Shown here: in pieces, positions 21,531 to 32,529 of the stretch
Layout: each line of letters starts with the position of its first letter
Numbering within the stretch: the stretch's first letter is position 1
From: Diphasiastrum complanatum
Lineage: Eukaryota; Streptophyta; Lycopodiopsida; Lycopodiales; Lycopodiaceae
Assembly: GCA_029204225.1 (NCBI GenBank)
Contig: CM055111.1
Coordinates: 13,539,477 to 13,603,476, forward strand
DNA: 64,000 nucleotides
Direction of reading: 5' to 3'
Position numbers and translations under genes: made by a program
The notes under the pieces: model-generated
What the model was told of the DNA's origin: nothing
Seen by the model: the letters and a program-made list of their open reading frames with translations, nothing else
Database searches by the model: none

Positions 21531-21639
21531 GTTTAACTACTTTTATCGATAATATAAACACAATGACCTACTCCAGGACCAGACTTAACCAGGACCTGAA
21601 TAAGCGGAGTTTTACCTATTGGGCTAAGTTGTGTCACTC

Positions 21640-21770
21640 ACCGGTTGAAGGTTGTTCAAGTGTCCCTACATTTGGGTTGCATTGGAAGATAGTAATTCCC
21701 ATGTCAAGGAAGACCCAAGCTAAGGAATGGGTAAGAGCCCACAATCTCAATCTGGATGAGGTGGAGTGAT
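21640..21770 (+). repeat. Dispersed repeat X, copy 1 (partial)
   Basis: Contains TTGCATTGGAAGATAGTA, CCCATGTCAAGGAAGACCCA and CTAAGGAATGGGTAAGAGCC, all found diverged in the inverted copy at 23,950-24,190. Non-coding; family unknown. Confidence 0.45.
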
Positions 21771-22254
21771 AAATTATAAAATATTCATAGATAACAATCA
21801 CTTTATATCTAGGATTCACACATTCACTTGTGAAAATGTCATAAACAAATTCGTTTGGCCAATTTGGAACCGCTTTTGTACAAATCTCAAGTTAGTAGTT
21901 TTACATTGTTTCCATCGATTAATTGCTCATGAGATAGTTTAAGTAGTTTCAATCATAATTTTTGCTTTCCACTATATCATGATGCCTGGAGTGGATTACT
22001 TTCAATTCTTTTGCACCTACTCATAAGTGAAAGGTCCACACAATGGATAACTATTATTAACATCATCATAAGAATGGTGGGGTCCACTTCTTCCCCCTCT
22101 TGTTTCCAACAAGTTCTAATGGACTTAGTTCTCTTATTAGTATATCTAAATTTCTGATTATTAACTGCACCTAGAAGTGCAAGTAGAAGATCATAATCGA
22201 ACTTAACAACAACCAAGCCAGAAAATTACTAGGAGAAATCCAATCTAAAGAGAA

Positions 22255-22470
22255 CAGTTGAAGTAAAGCATGGACCTTTTGGTTCCTTTGTCCATTTGTG
22301 TTTCATGCTCGACAAATTATGCTAATATCACCAACAACACTGAAACATTAGTCCAATTATTAATTTACTGTTTTCCATTAAACTCTATAACATTTGGATT
22401 CCATTGGACAAGAGTATTTTCTATGTCAACGAATCTGATTGAAGCTAGGGGACGGCGGGCCTCAAGCAAG
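22255..22470 (+). repeat. Dispersed repeat X, copy 2
   Basis: Shares GGTTCCTTTGTCCATTTGTG and CCATTGGACAAGAGTATTTT with the copy at 23,950-24,190 (inverted), at clearly lower identity than DupG. The DupG partner lies at 52,600-52,800. The surrounding 21,771-22,254 and 22,471-23,200 show no gene. Confidence 0.45.
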
Positions 22471-23200
22471 CTTCAGTTCGAGCGAGTTTTCTTCATAAAT
22501 ACGAGTAAGCTTTTCAGTCCTAGTTTTTTCCTACACATTCTTTTTTTTTTGTGGCTCAAGCTACCTCTACCTTCCTCTATAGCCTTTGCACTCTACAAAA
22601 AATAGAGTACACAAGCAAAGAATATAGGTCTTGATTCATAAATCATTTATGGACAGTCCTGATTCATAATTCTATTGTATTTTGATAAAAACAGGATCAA
22701 ACTTATTATGAGCTGGTTATGTGGAAATATGCATGAGAGATTAGATATTGCAAAGGGAAATCTGTTACATGTATTCCAGGGGGGTTTTTTGATCGCCAAT
22801 ATGGTGCAACCTTTTCTTTTTTTTAACTTTCCAGTATAACTTTTTCCATGATGCTAGCTAGTAGACTACAAAGATTGGACCTTCTTAATATGTTTAATAA
22901 TGCTATTCACTACCTCAATGATAGTTACTTTATTAATGCTACTAATTACCGACTAGTCCCTATCAACTTGCATAAGATTCAACAATCTGAACATTGATAG
23001 CAGACCACTTCAAAATTAAAAAACGGTTCTTGTTGTGGTACAGAGACAATTGTTTTAAACATGAATATTATTGTGACATGAGTATCCCATTCCTCATTTC
23101 CTATTACAAAATATGACAAGTGCACTTTGCCTTCGCTTAAACAATGTAGTATCTATGGTAGGGCTCAAATCGACCTGTTACCTTTTATAATAAGGTCATG

Positions 23201-23949
23201 TTGTTGGTATATATATGTCATCATGAAGAAAATGATGTGTTACAAATGTGCTTGAAGGAGCCTAAGTTATGACAATGCATTACATAATTCTTATATGTAG
23301 ATGTTGTCTGTACAAAATGGAGGTCATATTTGGTAAGTATGTGTGTTAAGTCGTCAACATGTATACCATACTTGGTTGCCTAATGCTACAACTTGTATGT
23401 ATGACCTATTTTGGGTCTAGCTATACACACACACACACACATTACTGTGGTTCTTACCAAATATTCTAGAATGATTTTTTACAAAAATATAAGGCAAGAC
23501 TTGTGGAGTATGTGCTATTTACTCTAAACTCACAAGGACACGTACTACATGCTATCTATCGTTTTGTGCAGAAAAAACATGGAAGAAATGAAGCTAAAGC
23601 CACTTTGTGAAGACAAAGTCGTATCTAGAGTATTATCTGATTATATCAATTTTAAAATGGATCTCATGATCTTATGATGATGTTTTTGAATGGTTTCGAC
23701 TTTTATCCAAGAGTAGTTTCAACGAAAGTGAAATGAATCATCTTGCATCGATCATGATATCATTAAACACAAAAAATTGTTATCTATATAGATGAAATGT
23801 CTTCAAATTGGCCAAAACAAATCTGTTTTATGACATTTTGAGAAGTGAATCCATGAATTCTAGATGAGTGTTGGTTGTTTATGTAAACAATACCTTATGC
23901 CACACATTTATGAAGATGAATTTTGATGTTTGTCATTTTTTGTAATCTC
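23201..23949. other. Non-coding, nothing recognised
   Basis: AT-rich, with a short AC tract at 23,424-23,442. No coding motif or shared repeat. Confidence 0.4.
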
Positions 23950-24190
23950 AGCTAAACACAGACTACAATGGGTTCTTGCACATTCCTTAGGATGTGATTA
24001 CACCTTGGGTCTTCCTTGACATGGGAAATACTCTTCTCCAATGCAGTCCAAGTCTAAGCGAGTTCAATAAAAAGCAATACATTATAAAAGGGACTACTGT
24101 ATCATTACGAGTGATACAATCATCATTACTCATCAAGGAGGAGACATAAATTGACAAAGGAACCAAAACGCACATGTTCATCTTCCTTTA
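23950..24190 (-). repeat. Dispersed repeat X, copy 3
   Basis: Inverted relative to the other copies. Contains the reverse complement of GGTTCCTTTGTCAATTTATG and of CCCATGTCAAGGAAGACCCA. A 64-codon minus frame over it has no recognisable domain. Confidence 0.45.
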
Positions 24191-24319
24191 ATATTGGATT
24201 TTCTCTTACTAATTTTGTTGCCCTCAATCTCTTGTGTCGTTGGCCACATGCCTAATATCTTTTGACTTGTGTCACATTTGTTTTGAAATACAATTATCCT
24301 AATATTGAAGGTTGAGGTG

Positions 24320-24920
24320 GTTAGCATCACACAATGATGTGTGCTGATCTCACAAACAGAGTGTCAGGGGCATTCTTGGAGTTGATGACTGAATATCACC
24401 CATTTTATATGAGACATTGCCAAGAGGACTTGAGATCATAGATGTGTTACTGATCTAGAATCATTATGCTTGGCATCCTATGGACCCAACGAATCTCATA
24501 GGGACTAGTTGCAAGCCAGATGTGGACCCTATGCCTAAGATCAATTGACTTCTTCACCTGGCTAGGGACACTCTTACGTAGGTAACTATCCAGGCAACAC
24601 TATTTGGATACATAGGTGTAGAAACTGTGTACCCAACACCTAGTAGAACAAATTCCACCTACAGAGGTTTTAAGTACTGGTTGTTTGACGTTGTAGAGAG
24701 TGCAACGACTAGAAGGCCGCATATGCCCAATGCACGTAGAAATAATTGCGATGGAAACCCTGAATTCATGGGCCATGAATTTGGAATGTCAGATCATCTC
24801 AAGAGTGAGGAGATGTTGACTATCCCCTTGAGCCATATCCTTGATTGGATAGACCAATCTACTAGTGTGATTAGTGAGCCGTTGACAGATGGCGGAGTGA
24901 ACTATTTTTTGACCAACTAA
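24320..24920 (+). other. Unidentified coding-like region, 97-codon ORF
   Basis: The frame 24,627-24,920 is open for 97 codons (motifs YRGFKYWLFDVVES, NNCDGNPEFMGHEFGMSDHL, HILDWIDQSTSVIS). Upstream 24,320-24,626 shows further readable stretches (LMTEYHPFYMRHCQEDLRS) broken by stops. It looks like decayed coding sequence. With a Gypsy pol end downstream, a retroelement gag or linker is a plausible origin, but I do not recognise the family. Confidence 0.35.
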
Positions 24921-24943
24921 GTGCATCACTTGATATTGACCGA

Positions 24944-25405
24944 ATGTCCATAGACATCCAGGAGAAGCACATACTGTTCATTGAGAGTCTAGAGTCTATG
25001 GTGCCATCATTGAATGAATCTTTAGAGGAATTCTTATCTAGTAATCCAAATCAAGCCATAGAGCCAAATATAAAGTTGGAGGAATTTTTATCTGATCTAT
25101 ACCTAGCTATAGATCTTTCATTACAGACACCTTATTCTCCAGATCCTGAACTAACACCTGTGATAGAGGAAGGTACACAAGATCTATCTCTCGAGGATGC
25201 TCCATCAGAGATTGAAGCGGATGAGCTTGTAGGACTTATAAAATCTTCATTGCAAATATTTGATCTAGCAAATGAGCCTTCGACCCCCATTATGGAGTTA
25301 GTAGGGGCCTTGTCAAGTTTCCTACTGGCCATAACACTCTTGTTGAATGAATGTGAGCCATCTGATGATGAACTAGATCTCATCGTGGAAAGAGTGATCC
25401 CTTAG
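24944..25405 (+). CDS. Unidentified acidic 153-codon ORF
   Basis: The frame starts MSIDIQEKHILFIESLESM and is strongly acidic (many Glu and Asp, e.g. IEEGTQDLSLEDAPSEIEAD), with a hydrophobic patch (LVGALSSFLLAITLLL) near residues 120-136. It lies 23 bp after the previous ORF in another frame, as if the two were one polyprotein with a frameshift. No known domain. Candidates are a retrotransposon linker or spacer domain, or a decayed host gene. Coding status is uncertain. Confidence 0.35.
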   Translation: MSIDIQEKHILFIESLESMVPSLNESLEEFLSSNPNQAIEPNIKLEEFLSDLYLAIDLSLQTPYSPDPELTPVIEEGTQDLSLEDAPSEIEADELVGLIKSSLQIFDLANEPSTPIMELVGALSSFLLAITLLLNECEPSDDELDLIVERVIP

Positions 25406-25439
25406 CAGTGTACGAAATATTAGGACCTGTGGGGGAACT

Positions 25440-26345
25440 TGGGCGAAACATTTTCAATATTCAGTCATGGGGACAACTCAAGTGCAACATACATCTTTCG
25501 ACGAACAACATACCAAAGGCGAATCCAAAGATGATGATGTTGCAATTCAGCAACTACAATATGATGAAAATGATCAACGTCTGCAGCCTACGTTGTTCAC
25601 AAGCCGACGATTGTCGAAGAGGCACTCAGTCAGCCCGATTCCAATCTCTAGAAAGAAGCTATGGATAAAGACTATTCATCTCTTATCAAGAACCAGACAT
25701 GGACAATTGTTGAATTACCTGCCAACAGAAACATAGTTGATTGCAAATGGATTTTCAAAGTCAAGTACAAAGCAGATGGAAGCATCGACAGAAGAAAAGC
25801 CCGACTTGTCGCCAGATAATTTTCTCAGGTATACACATCGATTACACTAAGACCTTTAGTCCAATGGTCAAACATTTTTTTATTCGACTTTTATTATCGT
25901 TCGCTGCTGCAACAGATTTGAAAGTACATCAAATGGATGTACATACATCATATCTCAATGGAGTTATTGAAGAAGACATTTACATGGTGCAACCCGAAGG
26001 TTATATTATCAAAGGTAAACAAAATCATGTGTGTAAACTCCATAAGGCACGTAATGATTTGTACCAGGCCAGACATAACTTTTGCAATCAGCTCCCTAAG
26101 TCAGTTTATGACTAACCCTGGTATGACACATTGGAAGGCTCTTATCAGAGTCATGAGATATCTTCGAGCTACTATAAATTTTTGCATTTGTTATGGAGCA
26201 GTCGACAATGATAAACTCAATTTACTCAGTGGTTACACATATGCAAGTTGGGCAGGAGATGTAGACACTTGTAAATCCACTTCTAGATTTACAATCTTCC
26301 TCAACAATGGTCCTATTTCCTGGAACAGTCGCAAGCAATTATTAA
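25440..26345 (+). pseudogene. Older Copia relic: linker, RT and RNase H pieces
   Basis: Starts with the acidic linker (DEQHTKGESKDDDVAIQQLQ) that in Copia-A follows LTR-N, here with no LTR sequence before it. RT blocks follow (CKWIFKVKYKADGS-like, TFSPMVKHFFIRLLLSFAAA, HQMDVHTSYLNGVIEEDIYM). RT then jumps to TRPDITFAISSLSQFM and VMRYLRATINFC, so the YVDD box is deleted. RNase H is present only at its start (SGYTYASWAGDVDTCKSTS). It keeps the RT segment that all Copia-A copies have lost, so it branches before the Copia-A master lesion. Confidence 0.8.
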
Positions 26346-26399
26346 TACTAGAGATATTTGAAAGGCAAATGCACCAATCAACGACAATCTTCTTGATGC

Positions 26400-27690
26400 A
26401 TGTCTTTTTCAATTGATGCTACACATTTATGGGCTGAGGAGATCACTCAGTTCCTAGAAGGCCTGAATATAAATTCAAAAAGAAAATTTTTGCTTAAAGC
26501 ATCGTCCTTTCAACTTATAGCAGGACAGCTTTACAAAAGGGATGTTGACGGTATTATCCGACGATGTCCTTATGAATCTGAAATACGACCTATCATATCT
26601 TAGGCTCATGAGGGCATTGGTGACAATCACTTCTCTGCTGAAGTGACAGCTAAGACTATTCTTCGAGCAGGCTTGTGGTGGCCATCATTATTTAAAGACA
26701 CGTTTGTTGTCATTAAAACATGTGATGTCTGCCAACGCGCCAAGAAAAATACAAAAGCAGACTTCACACCCTTGACTCCCATTACAGAAGACAAAGCCTC
26801 CCATAAGTGGGGTATCGACTTTGTTGGACCCATCAATCCGATAGCAAAAAGCACCCAAACTTGTAATATCCTAATCGCACTAGTTATGCCACTAAATGGG
26901 TTGAGATACGTGCAACAAAGGACGCCACTGCGAAGACCGTAGCACGTTTTCTTTATGAAAACATTATTACGCGCATTGGCTGTCCAATAGAGCTTGTTGT
27001 CATCAAGGCACTCACTTCTTAAATGAATTGATCGATAATCTCCTCCACCATTATCTTGTTGTTCACCACAAAAGTACTCCGTACTATACTATATGTAATG
27101 GCCAGGAAGAATCCACCAACAACATGATTTGTAAGATCTTAACCAAGATAGTAGAAACAAGCCAATCAGATTGGGAAACCAAACTATTTTCTGCTATCTG
27201 GGTGCACCGCACAACTCCCAAGAAGGCCATTGGATGGGTTACCCCATTCCATCTCGTATATGGTCAAGAGGCAATAATGCCTGTTGAATTCTTGGTACCA
27301 TCCTTGAGAGTTATGCAAGCCTTCTCCACGAATCTATGTGAGAAAGCTACCATTGAACAGCAAGTCAAAACCAGGCTCTTTACGTTAGCCCAATTGTGTG
27401 AGTCTCGACTTATATCGTATCACGCACAATTGGTTAACAAATGTCACCAAAGGCCTGGCACGATTGTCACTTGTGTTCTAAAGATTTACACCTAGGTGAT
27501 CAGGTGCTTCTTTACACATCTAAGAAGCATCCAGAAAAACTGAAATTCAGAAGTGAAGGACCTATTGTTATCAATAAAATCTTTCCTAATGGAGCAGTCC
27601 AACTGCAAACACTTTACGGAGTACTCCTAGCCAAGTCGTCAATGGTGGTCGTCTATGGAGATACTACAAAGAGTTGTTTTTTGTTGATTC
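26400..27690 (+). pseudogene. Ty3/Gypsy integrase 3' end
   Basis: The order is as in Gypsy integrase: a pre-H2C2 segment (LIAGQLYKRDVDGIIRRC), the zinc-binding block (AHEGIGDNHFSAEVTAKTI, WWPSLFKD, CDVCQRAKK), the catalytic core (GIDFVGPI; QGTHFLNELI; STPYYTICNGQEESTNN), YGQEAIMPVEFLVPSLR, and the C-terminal domain (LGDQVLLYTSKKHPEKLKF). The second catalytic position reads CHQGTHF where SDQGTHF is usual, so Asp is replaced by His. Stops and shifts lie at about 26,600, 26,940 and 27,490. No chromodomain was seen. 27,690-27,880 is T-rich and shows no gene. Confidence 0.82.
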
Positions 27691-27879
27691 AATTCAAACT
27701 CCACATTTGTTGTATGTATTGTTGTTACAATTTTTTTTTTCTGTTTTATTTTCCTTGTTCTGCATGCTTATTTTTGAATCTGCTTGTTGTGATTATTCTT
27801 GTTCACTGAATCTGTGTATTTTTGGTGCATCTTTATTTTTCGTACTCTTTTTCTCTCATCCATATTCATTCTCAGAGAG

Positions 27880-28210
27880 AGTTCTAGGTCATCAACTCCT
27901 GCTCCACACCACAGGGATAAGATCTTTCATGATCTTGTAGTTGTTGAGATGGACCATCATCTTCTTCAAATTCACTGTTGATAAGTTGTTCCTCTAAAGT
28001 AGATGAGCTAGGATCCTCAATAGGAGTAGTTGACTTGGTAACATAAGTTTTTGATAATTCCGGAGAGTCCGATAGTTCGGCTATATGAGCTTTGCCCTTG
28101 CTTGTGAGATCGATAAACTAATCTTCAATGAAGAGGATATCTCAACTGGTGAATGTCTTCAGCTTTTTAGGATCATACAATTTATAAGCGTAAAGCAACA
28201 AAGCTGCAAG
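27880..28210 (-). pseudogene. Copia integrase C-terminal relic with empty LTR-N site
   Basis: Read on the minus strand, the integrase tail (IDLTSKGKAHIAELSDSPEL-like) runs through EDPSSSTLEEQL straight into the acidic linker (FEEDDGPSQQLQDHERS). In all Copia-A copies LTR-N sits exactly between SSSTP and the DEQ linker. This relic therefore shows the site before insertion, in a diverged Copia relative. Confidence 0.7.
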
Positions 28211-28555
28211 GATATTCAAACTCTTTCAAAAGGAGGCTATTGAAATAGAAAAATTCATGCATTCAAGTAAGCATATCTAATTTTTTGTAACTTGATCAAT
28301 GACATGTGGTTTTATTTCAACTACTGTGATGTTCTGCTAACTATCTGATTTTTTTGCAGATCTGCATTAGTAGCTCATCAGAATATTAAGGACAATGCTT
28401 TACTTGGAATGTCCTTGGGCTCAATATTGACAGGCAAATCCACTGAGTGTATCATGATGAACAATAAGAGTTCCAATGTAAAAGTGCAAAATTGCAAAGC
28501 CTTTGATGGTGGACATTCAAAAAAATTTAGACAAGACTATAGTTTTGGGTGCCTG
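28211..28555. other. Non-coding, nothing firm
   Basis: AT-rich stretch between the Copia relic and the Pro/Gln-rich region. A polypyrimidine run followed by CAG near 28,360 could be a splice acceptor, but no exon is recognised. Confidence 0.3.
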
Positions 28556-29000
28556 TGATTTTGCAGGTATTAGCACAACCCACGCAACACGCAGCATTCT
28601 AGGCCACAACAATATCCACCATGAGGAAAACCACAAGCTCCATATAACCAACGTTATGTGAGTCCAGTACAAGTTTAGGAGTTGCCAATACAACACCCAC
28701 CTACACAACAACAAAGATTGGCACTCCCAGGTCCAAGAGGATCTACCCAACCAAACAGGCCAAACCAACAAAACCAACCTCATGTACAAGACAATTTGGT
28801 AGATAATTCTCTTATGATACCACAGCCTATGAATCTACTTATGATGAATGCACTAATAACACATATGTAGATGAGGCATCTACATCCTATCTGAATGATC
28901 AATATTATCTAGTGGAGCAACCTAGTCAAGCCAATGTCAATTCTTTTTATATCTGGTTTAGGCTAAGTCATCATGTTTGGGGATGTCTTTGAGTTTCTTG
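28556..29000 (+). other. Pro/Gln/Asn-rich coding-like fragment
   Basis: Frames read QYQHPPTQQQRLALPGPRGS and NQPHVQDNLVDNSL, followed by YLNDQYYLVEQPSQANVN. Such Pro/Gln-rich stretches occur in Gypsy gag C-termini and in plant IDR proteins. There is no zinc knuckle or other defining motif and several stops, so assignment to a retroelement gag is a guess from context. Confidence 0.25.
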
Positions 29001-29089
29001 TGGCAAATGGGGGATTTCTATAACAGCTCTCCCTAGTGGGACTCATACCTATATTCGGCGTTAGCTTTATCGCAACTATATCCAGTCAA

Positions 29090-29860
29090 TATGATCACAA
29101 CTTGATCCAGAGAGGGTCAAGATGCATTTTTATGGCACTCACCTCCTACAGTTAGATGATATGGGGCTACATATCCTACCGTTGTATCTCTCATAGACAT
29201 TATCATATGGTCCTCAATACCGTATTTGGCAGCTTCGTGTCTCTTCACATCAGCTCGCTATGGAGACTGGTCATTATACTAATACACCCAGACCACATCA
29301 AATTTGCCAATTATGCTCAATGTAGGAGGTTGAGGATGAGTCACATTTCATTTTCAGGTGCCCTATTTATTATGAGATCCAAGGCCGTTATTATTGTCTC
29401 TACAAAGACACTCCTCTCTCCCTTGACTCTTTCTTGGCATATACAAACTCTAGGTGTGTGGGACTCCTATCGAGAGAGATGTTTACGTTACAAGCATCTC
29501 TTTTACCTTCGGAGAGAGATGTTCAGAGACTCTCATCACACATTTCTTACAGAAGAGGGATAGAGAGGAGGTATTAGAGGTTGAGCTTGATATCCCGACA
29601 CGGTAGAAGGCTGTGAAGACTCATTGACCATCCAGATCGAGACATGCAGTTCATTCATCACAATTAGCCAGAGCCTCACAACGGCCTTACCGAGTCGATC
29701 ATCAACCTCTAGTGCGCACTTCACAACCTATCACTCGCTTCTTGAAATCAGCCACTCAGTGACTCAGTGTTTTTGGTGTTTCTTTAGATGTTTGCCTCAA
29801 CAGAGTAGGTGGTTAAGCTCTTGCCTTTGTACCTCAGCAGAGCGGGAGGTTAAGCTCTCA
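29090..29860 (+). pseudogene. LINE 3' end fragment
   Basis: Frames match the C-terminus of the LINE at 30,345-32,520: a zinc-knuckle region (ICQLCSM, HFIFRCPIYYEI), FYLRREMFRD, and the Arg/Ser/Gln-rich tail (ARASQRPYRVDHQPL; SQPITRFLKSATQ). No RT remains, so the copy is heavily 5'-truncated as is usual for LINEs. It is followed by non-coding sequence and then CT repeats. Confidence 0.7.
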
Positions 29861-30022
29861 CATCTCCTTCTTGCATGATGTGAGATTGTTGTTTTATTCG
29901 TACTTAGTTGACTTTCGAGAGAGAGATAGTTTTTAAGAAATAAGTCCTCATATGGACATTGCTCCTACTTTGTATGTATTGTATTTTGTCTTTTGTGCCC
30001 ACGGACACTTGATAGACATTAA

Positions 30023-30167
<145 letters not shown>

Positions 30168-30237
30168 ACTGTTGCTTGTACATATTTTCTTTTCGGTCTT
30201 ACGCACCCACGGGTGGCCAAAAGACGTTAATAAAGTT

Positions 30238-30262
30238 TTTTCTTTTTCTTTCTTTCTTTCTT

Positions 30263-30344
<82 letters not shown>
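30238..30344. repeat. (TTTC)n(CT)n microsatellite
   Basis: A TTTC-rich start grades into pure CT from about 30,266 to 30,344. LINE coding sequence begins immediately after it. Confidence 0.95.
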
Positions 30345-30346
<2 letters not shown>

Positions 30347-32520
30347 GGATGACCTTTGCATATGGATTGAATACGCTACCAAACTATATACCATACCCAT
30401 TGATGCACCCATCTCTATCTCCCCATGCCCATATGAGTTCACCTTCTTCACATCTGACATGGTACTTACGGCCATCAAGAGAATGAAGTCCCATAAAGCA
30501 AGAGATATCGAAGACCTTGAATCTGAACTCCTAACCCACTCTTCCGACCTCCTTGCTCCCACACTAGCCACTCTTCTCAATTCCGCAGTTGTCTCTGGTA
30601 TCCCCTCATCCTGGTGCACCAACATCATCCACCCTATTCATAAAAATGGTAGTCCCATGATTCTTGGTAACTACCGCACCATCATGATCGGACATGTTCT
30701 CACGAAGCTCTATGGTACCATACTCCAGTCTACAGTGAGTTCAGAGGCAGAAGCTCAGAGATTACATGCATTGGGACAGTCAGGTTTCCGATATCATTAT
30801 TCTACCACTGACCATATTTTTACACTTCAAGCCTTGATTGAAAAAGCTAAGTACAAGAAAGAGAGGGTTTACTGTTGTTTTGTAGATTTCAAGAAAGCCT
30901 TCGATTCTATACCACGCTCCCTGCTCATTCAGAGACTTTGTGACCTTGGTTTCTCCACAGATATTGTTTTAGCAGTGATGGCTCTTGATGAGAAGGTCTT
31001 GGGATGTCTCCGATATAGCAGTGGCCTATCTGATCACATTTGGAGCACCATTGGGGTGAAACAGGGGTGCTTTCTTTCACCGGTTCTCTTTGGATTGTAT
31101 ATTGATGAGTTAGAGCGAGTCATCTCACAGTGTGGCGGGAGTGGCTGTAGACTTGGCACCATTCTGATTGCTATTCTCCTCTATGCGGATGATCTAGTAC
31201 TAGTATCCCCGACCAGAGAGGGTTTGCAGAGGTAGCTGGATTGTTACAAGGATTTTGTACTAGATGAGGGTTGGGGGTGAACACTGTGAAGACCAAGGTT
31301 ATGGTCTTCAACACTTCTCGAGAATTCATGCAGCGCCAGGAGCTCATCCTACATGGACAAGCCTTAGAGGTAGTTTCCTCTTATACCTATTTGGGAATAC
31401 TCTTTTCTGGTCCTACCTTCAGCATGTTGCAGGCTGCCACCACCCGACTTGGGAAGGGGCATTCCTCTCTTGTTCAGCTTGAGCGGTTTTGTTTCAGGAA
31501 GCTCATCCGAGATGCTCACAGTAAGTGTAGACTGTTTGATACTATTGTCACCCCCACAACCTTATATGTAGTAGAGACATGGTGTACCGGCCTCCCTTCA
31601 TCACACTAGGTCAGCATTTCACGATTGCATACCACCATGTTAGCTCATATGATTCGGGCGAAGCCCTCGATTCCACATGAGATCCTTCTTGCAGAGTTTG
31701 TCATTCCACCCGTTCAGATATATGTCCCGTTCCAGCTTATCACATACCTTCAGAGAATCCAGGCTTTGCTCGATGAGGATATGAGATATACACAGACAAC
31801 ACTTGTTTCCTCACACTTTCTTCATGACCAAGGTTATCGACTATCATGGTTCTCTCAGGCATCCCATTTCCTCCTTGAGTCATTTGGTATCTCCATTACA
31901 GAGCTCCCCTCAAATACTCATCAGTATATCAAGTGCATCCTATATCGGGCATATCTTGACCATACCTAGGGGCGACAACTTGGGGTTAAAACCGGCTACT
32001 ACTGGACTCATTTTATTGAGCTTCACATAGCAGGGTTCCCGGTCTTACCGCATTCTTTGGACTCAAGACTATCACATTGCCTCAGATCTACATTGGGACA
32101 GCTCTGCGTATCATCACATCAATTGGCTATTGAGACTGGTAGATTCCAGGGTACCCCGAGAGAGGAGCGGATTTGCCAGTTATGCTCTTTAGAGGTGGAG
32201 TTAAAGGAGCACTTTATCTTTAGGTGCCCGGTATATTACGAGATCTGAGGGAGATACCACTGTTTGTTTCGAGACACACCACTGTTTGTTTCAAGACACA
32301 CCTGTCACCTTACGATCGCTCATAGCTTATGAGGATTCCCGATGCGCGACACTCATGATACGAGAGATGTTTATACTACGACAAGATTTGTATCAAACAG
32401 CTCAGTCGAGTCAGGTTTTTCAGCCTCATATCGCTTCTTTCTTCTCCAGGAGGAGAGGACGATTTGATGATAGTGACGATGATGATGATGACCTACTTGC
32501 CCACAGAGACCAGAGATAGC
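30345..32520 (+). pseudogene. LINE (non-LTR) reverse transcriptase, 5'-truncated
   Basis: Non-LTR elements copy their RNA into nicked genomic DNA with this enzyme. The frame reads from just after the CT tract (PYEFTFFTSDM) through NYRTIMI, SGFRYHYSTTDHIFTLQ, the first catalytic Asp (CCFVDFKKAFDSI), VKQGCFLSPVLFGLYIDEL and the YADD box (AILLYADDLVLVS). 30,459-31,235 is open for 258 codons. After a TAG at 31,233 the C-terminal part continues in other frames (KTKVMVFNT; YTYLGILFSG) to a Cys/His knuckle (CQLCSLEVELKEHFIFRC) and an acidic end (DDSDDDDDD). The endonuclease domain is absent. A 22 bp tandem duplication lies at 32,257-32,300. Confidence 0.88.
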
Positions 32521-32529
32521 GTCCCACAC

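Larger units (their letters stand above)
19850..23200. repeat. DupG copy 1 (inverted partner at 51,856-54,327)
   Basis: This segment is present in inverted orientation at 51,856-54,327 with high identity and contains the germin-like pseudogene. The partner lacks 21,002-21,868. Clear breakpoints are 'aaatatggtc' on one side and 'aaggtcatg' on the other. The left neighbour is unrelated in the two copies. Confidence 0.85.
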
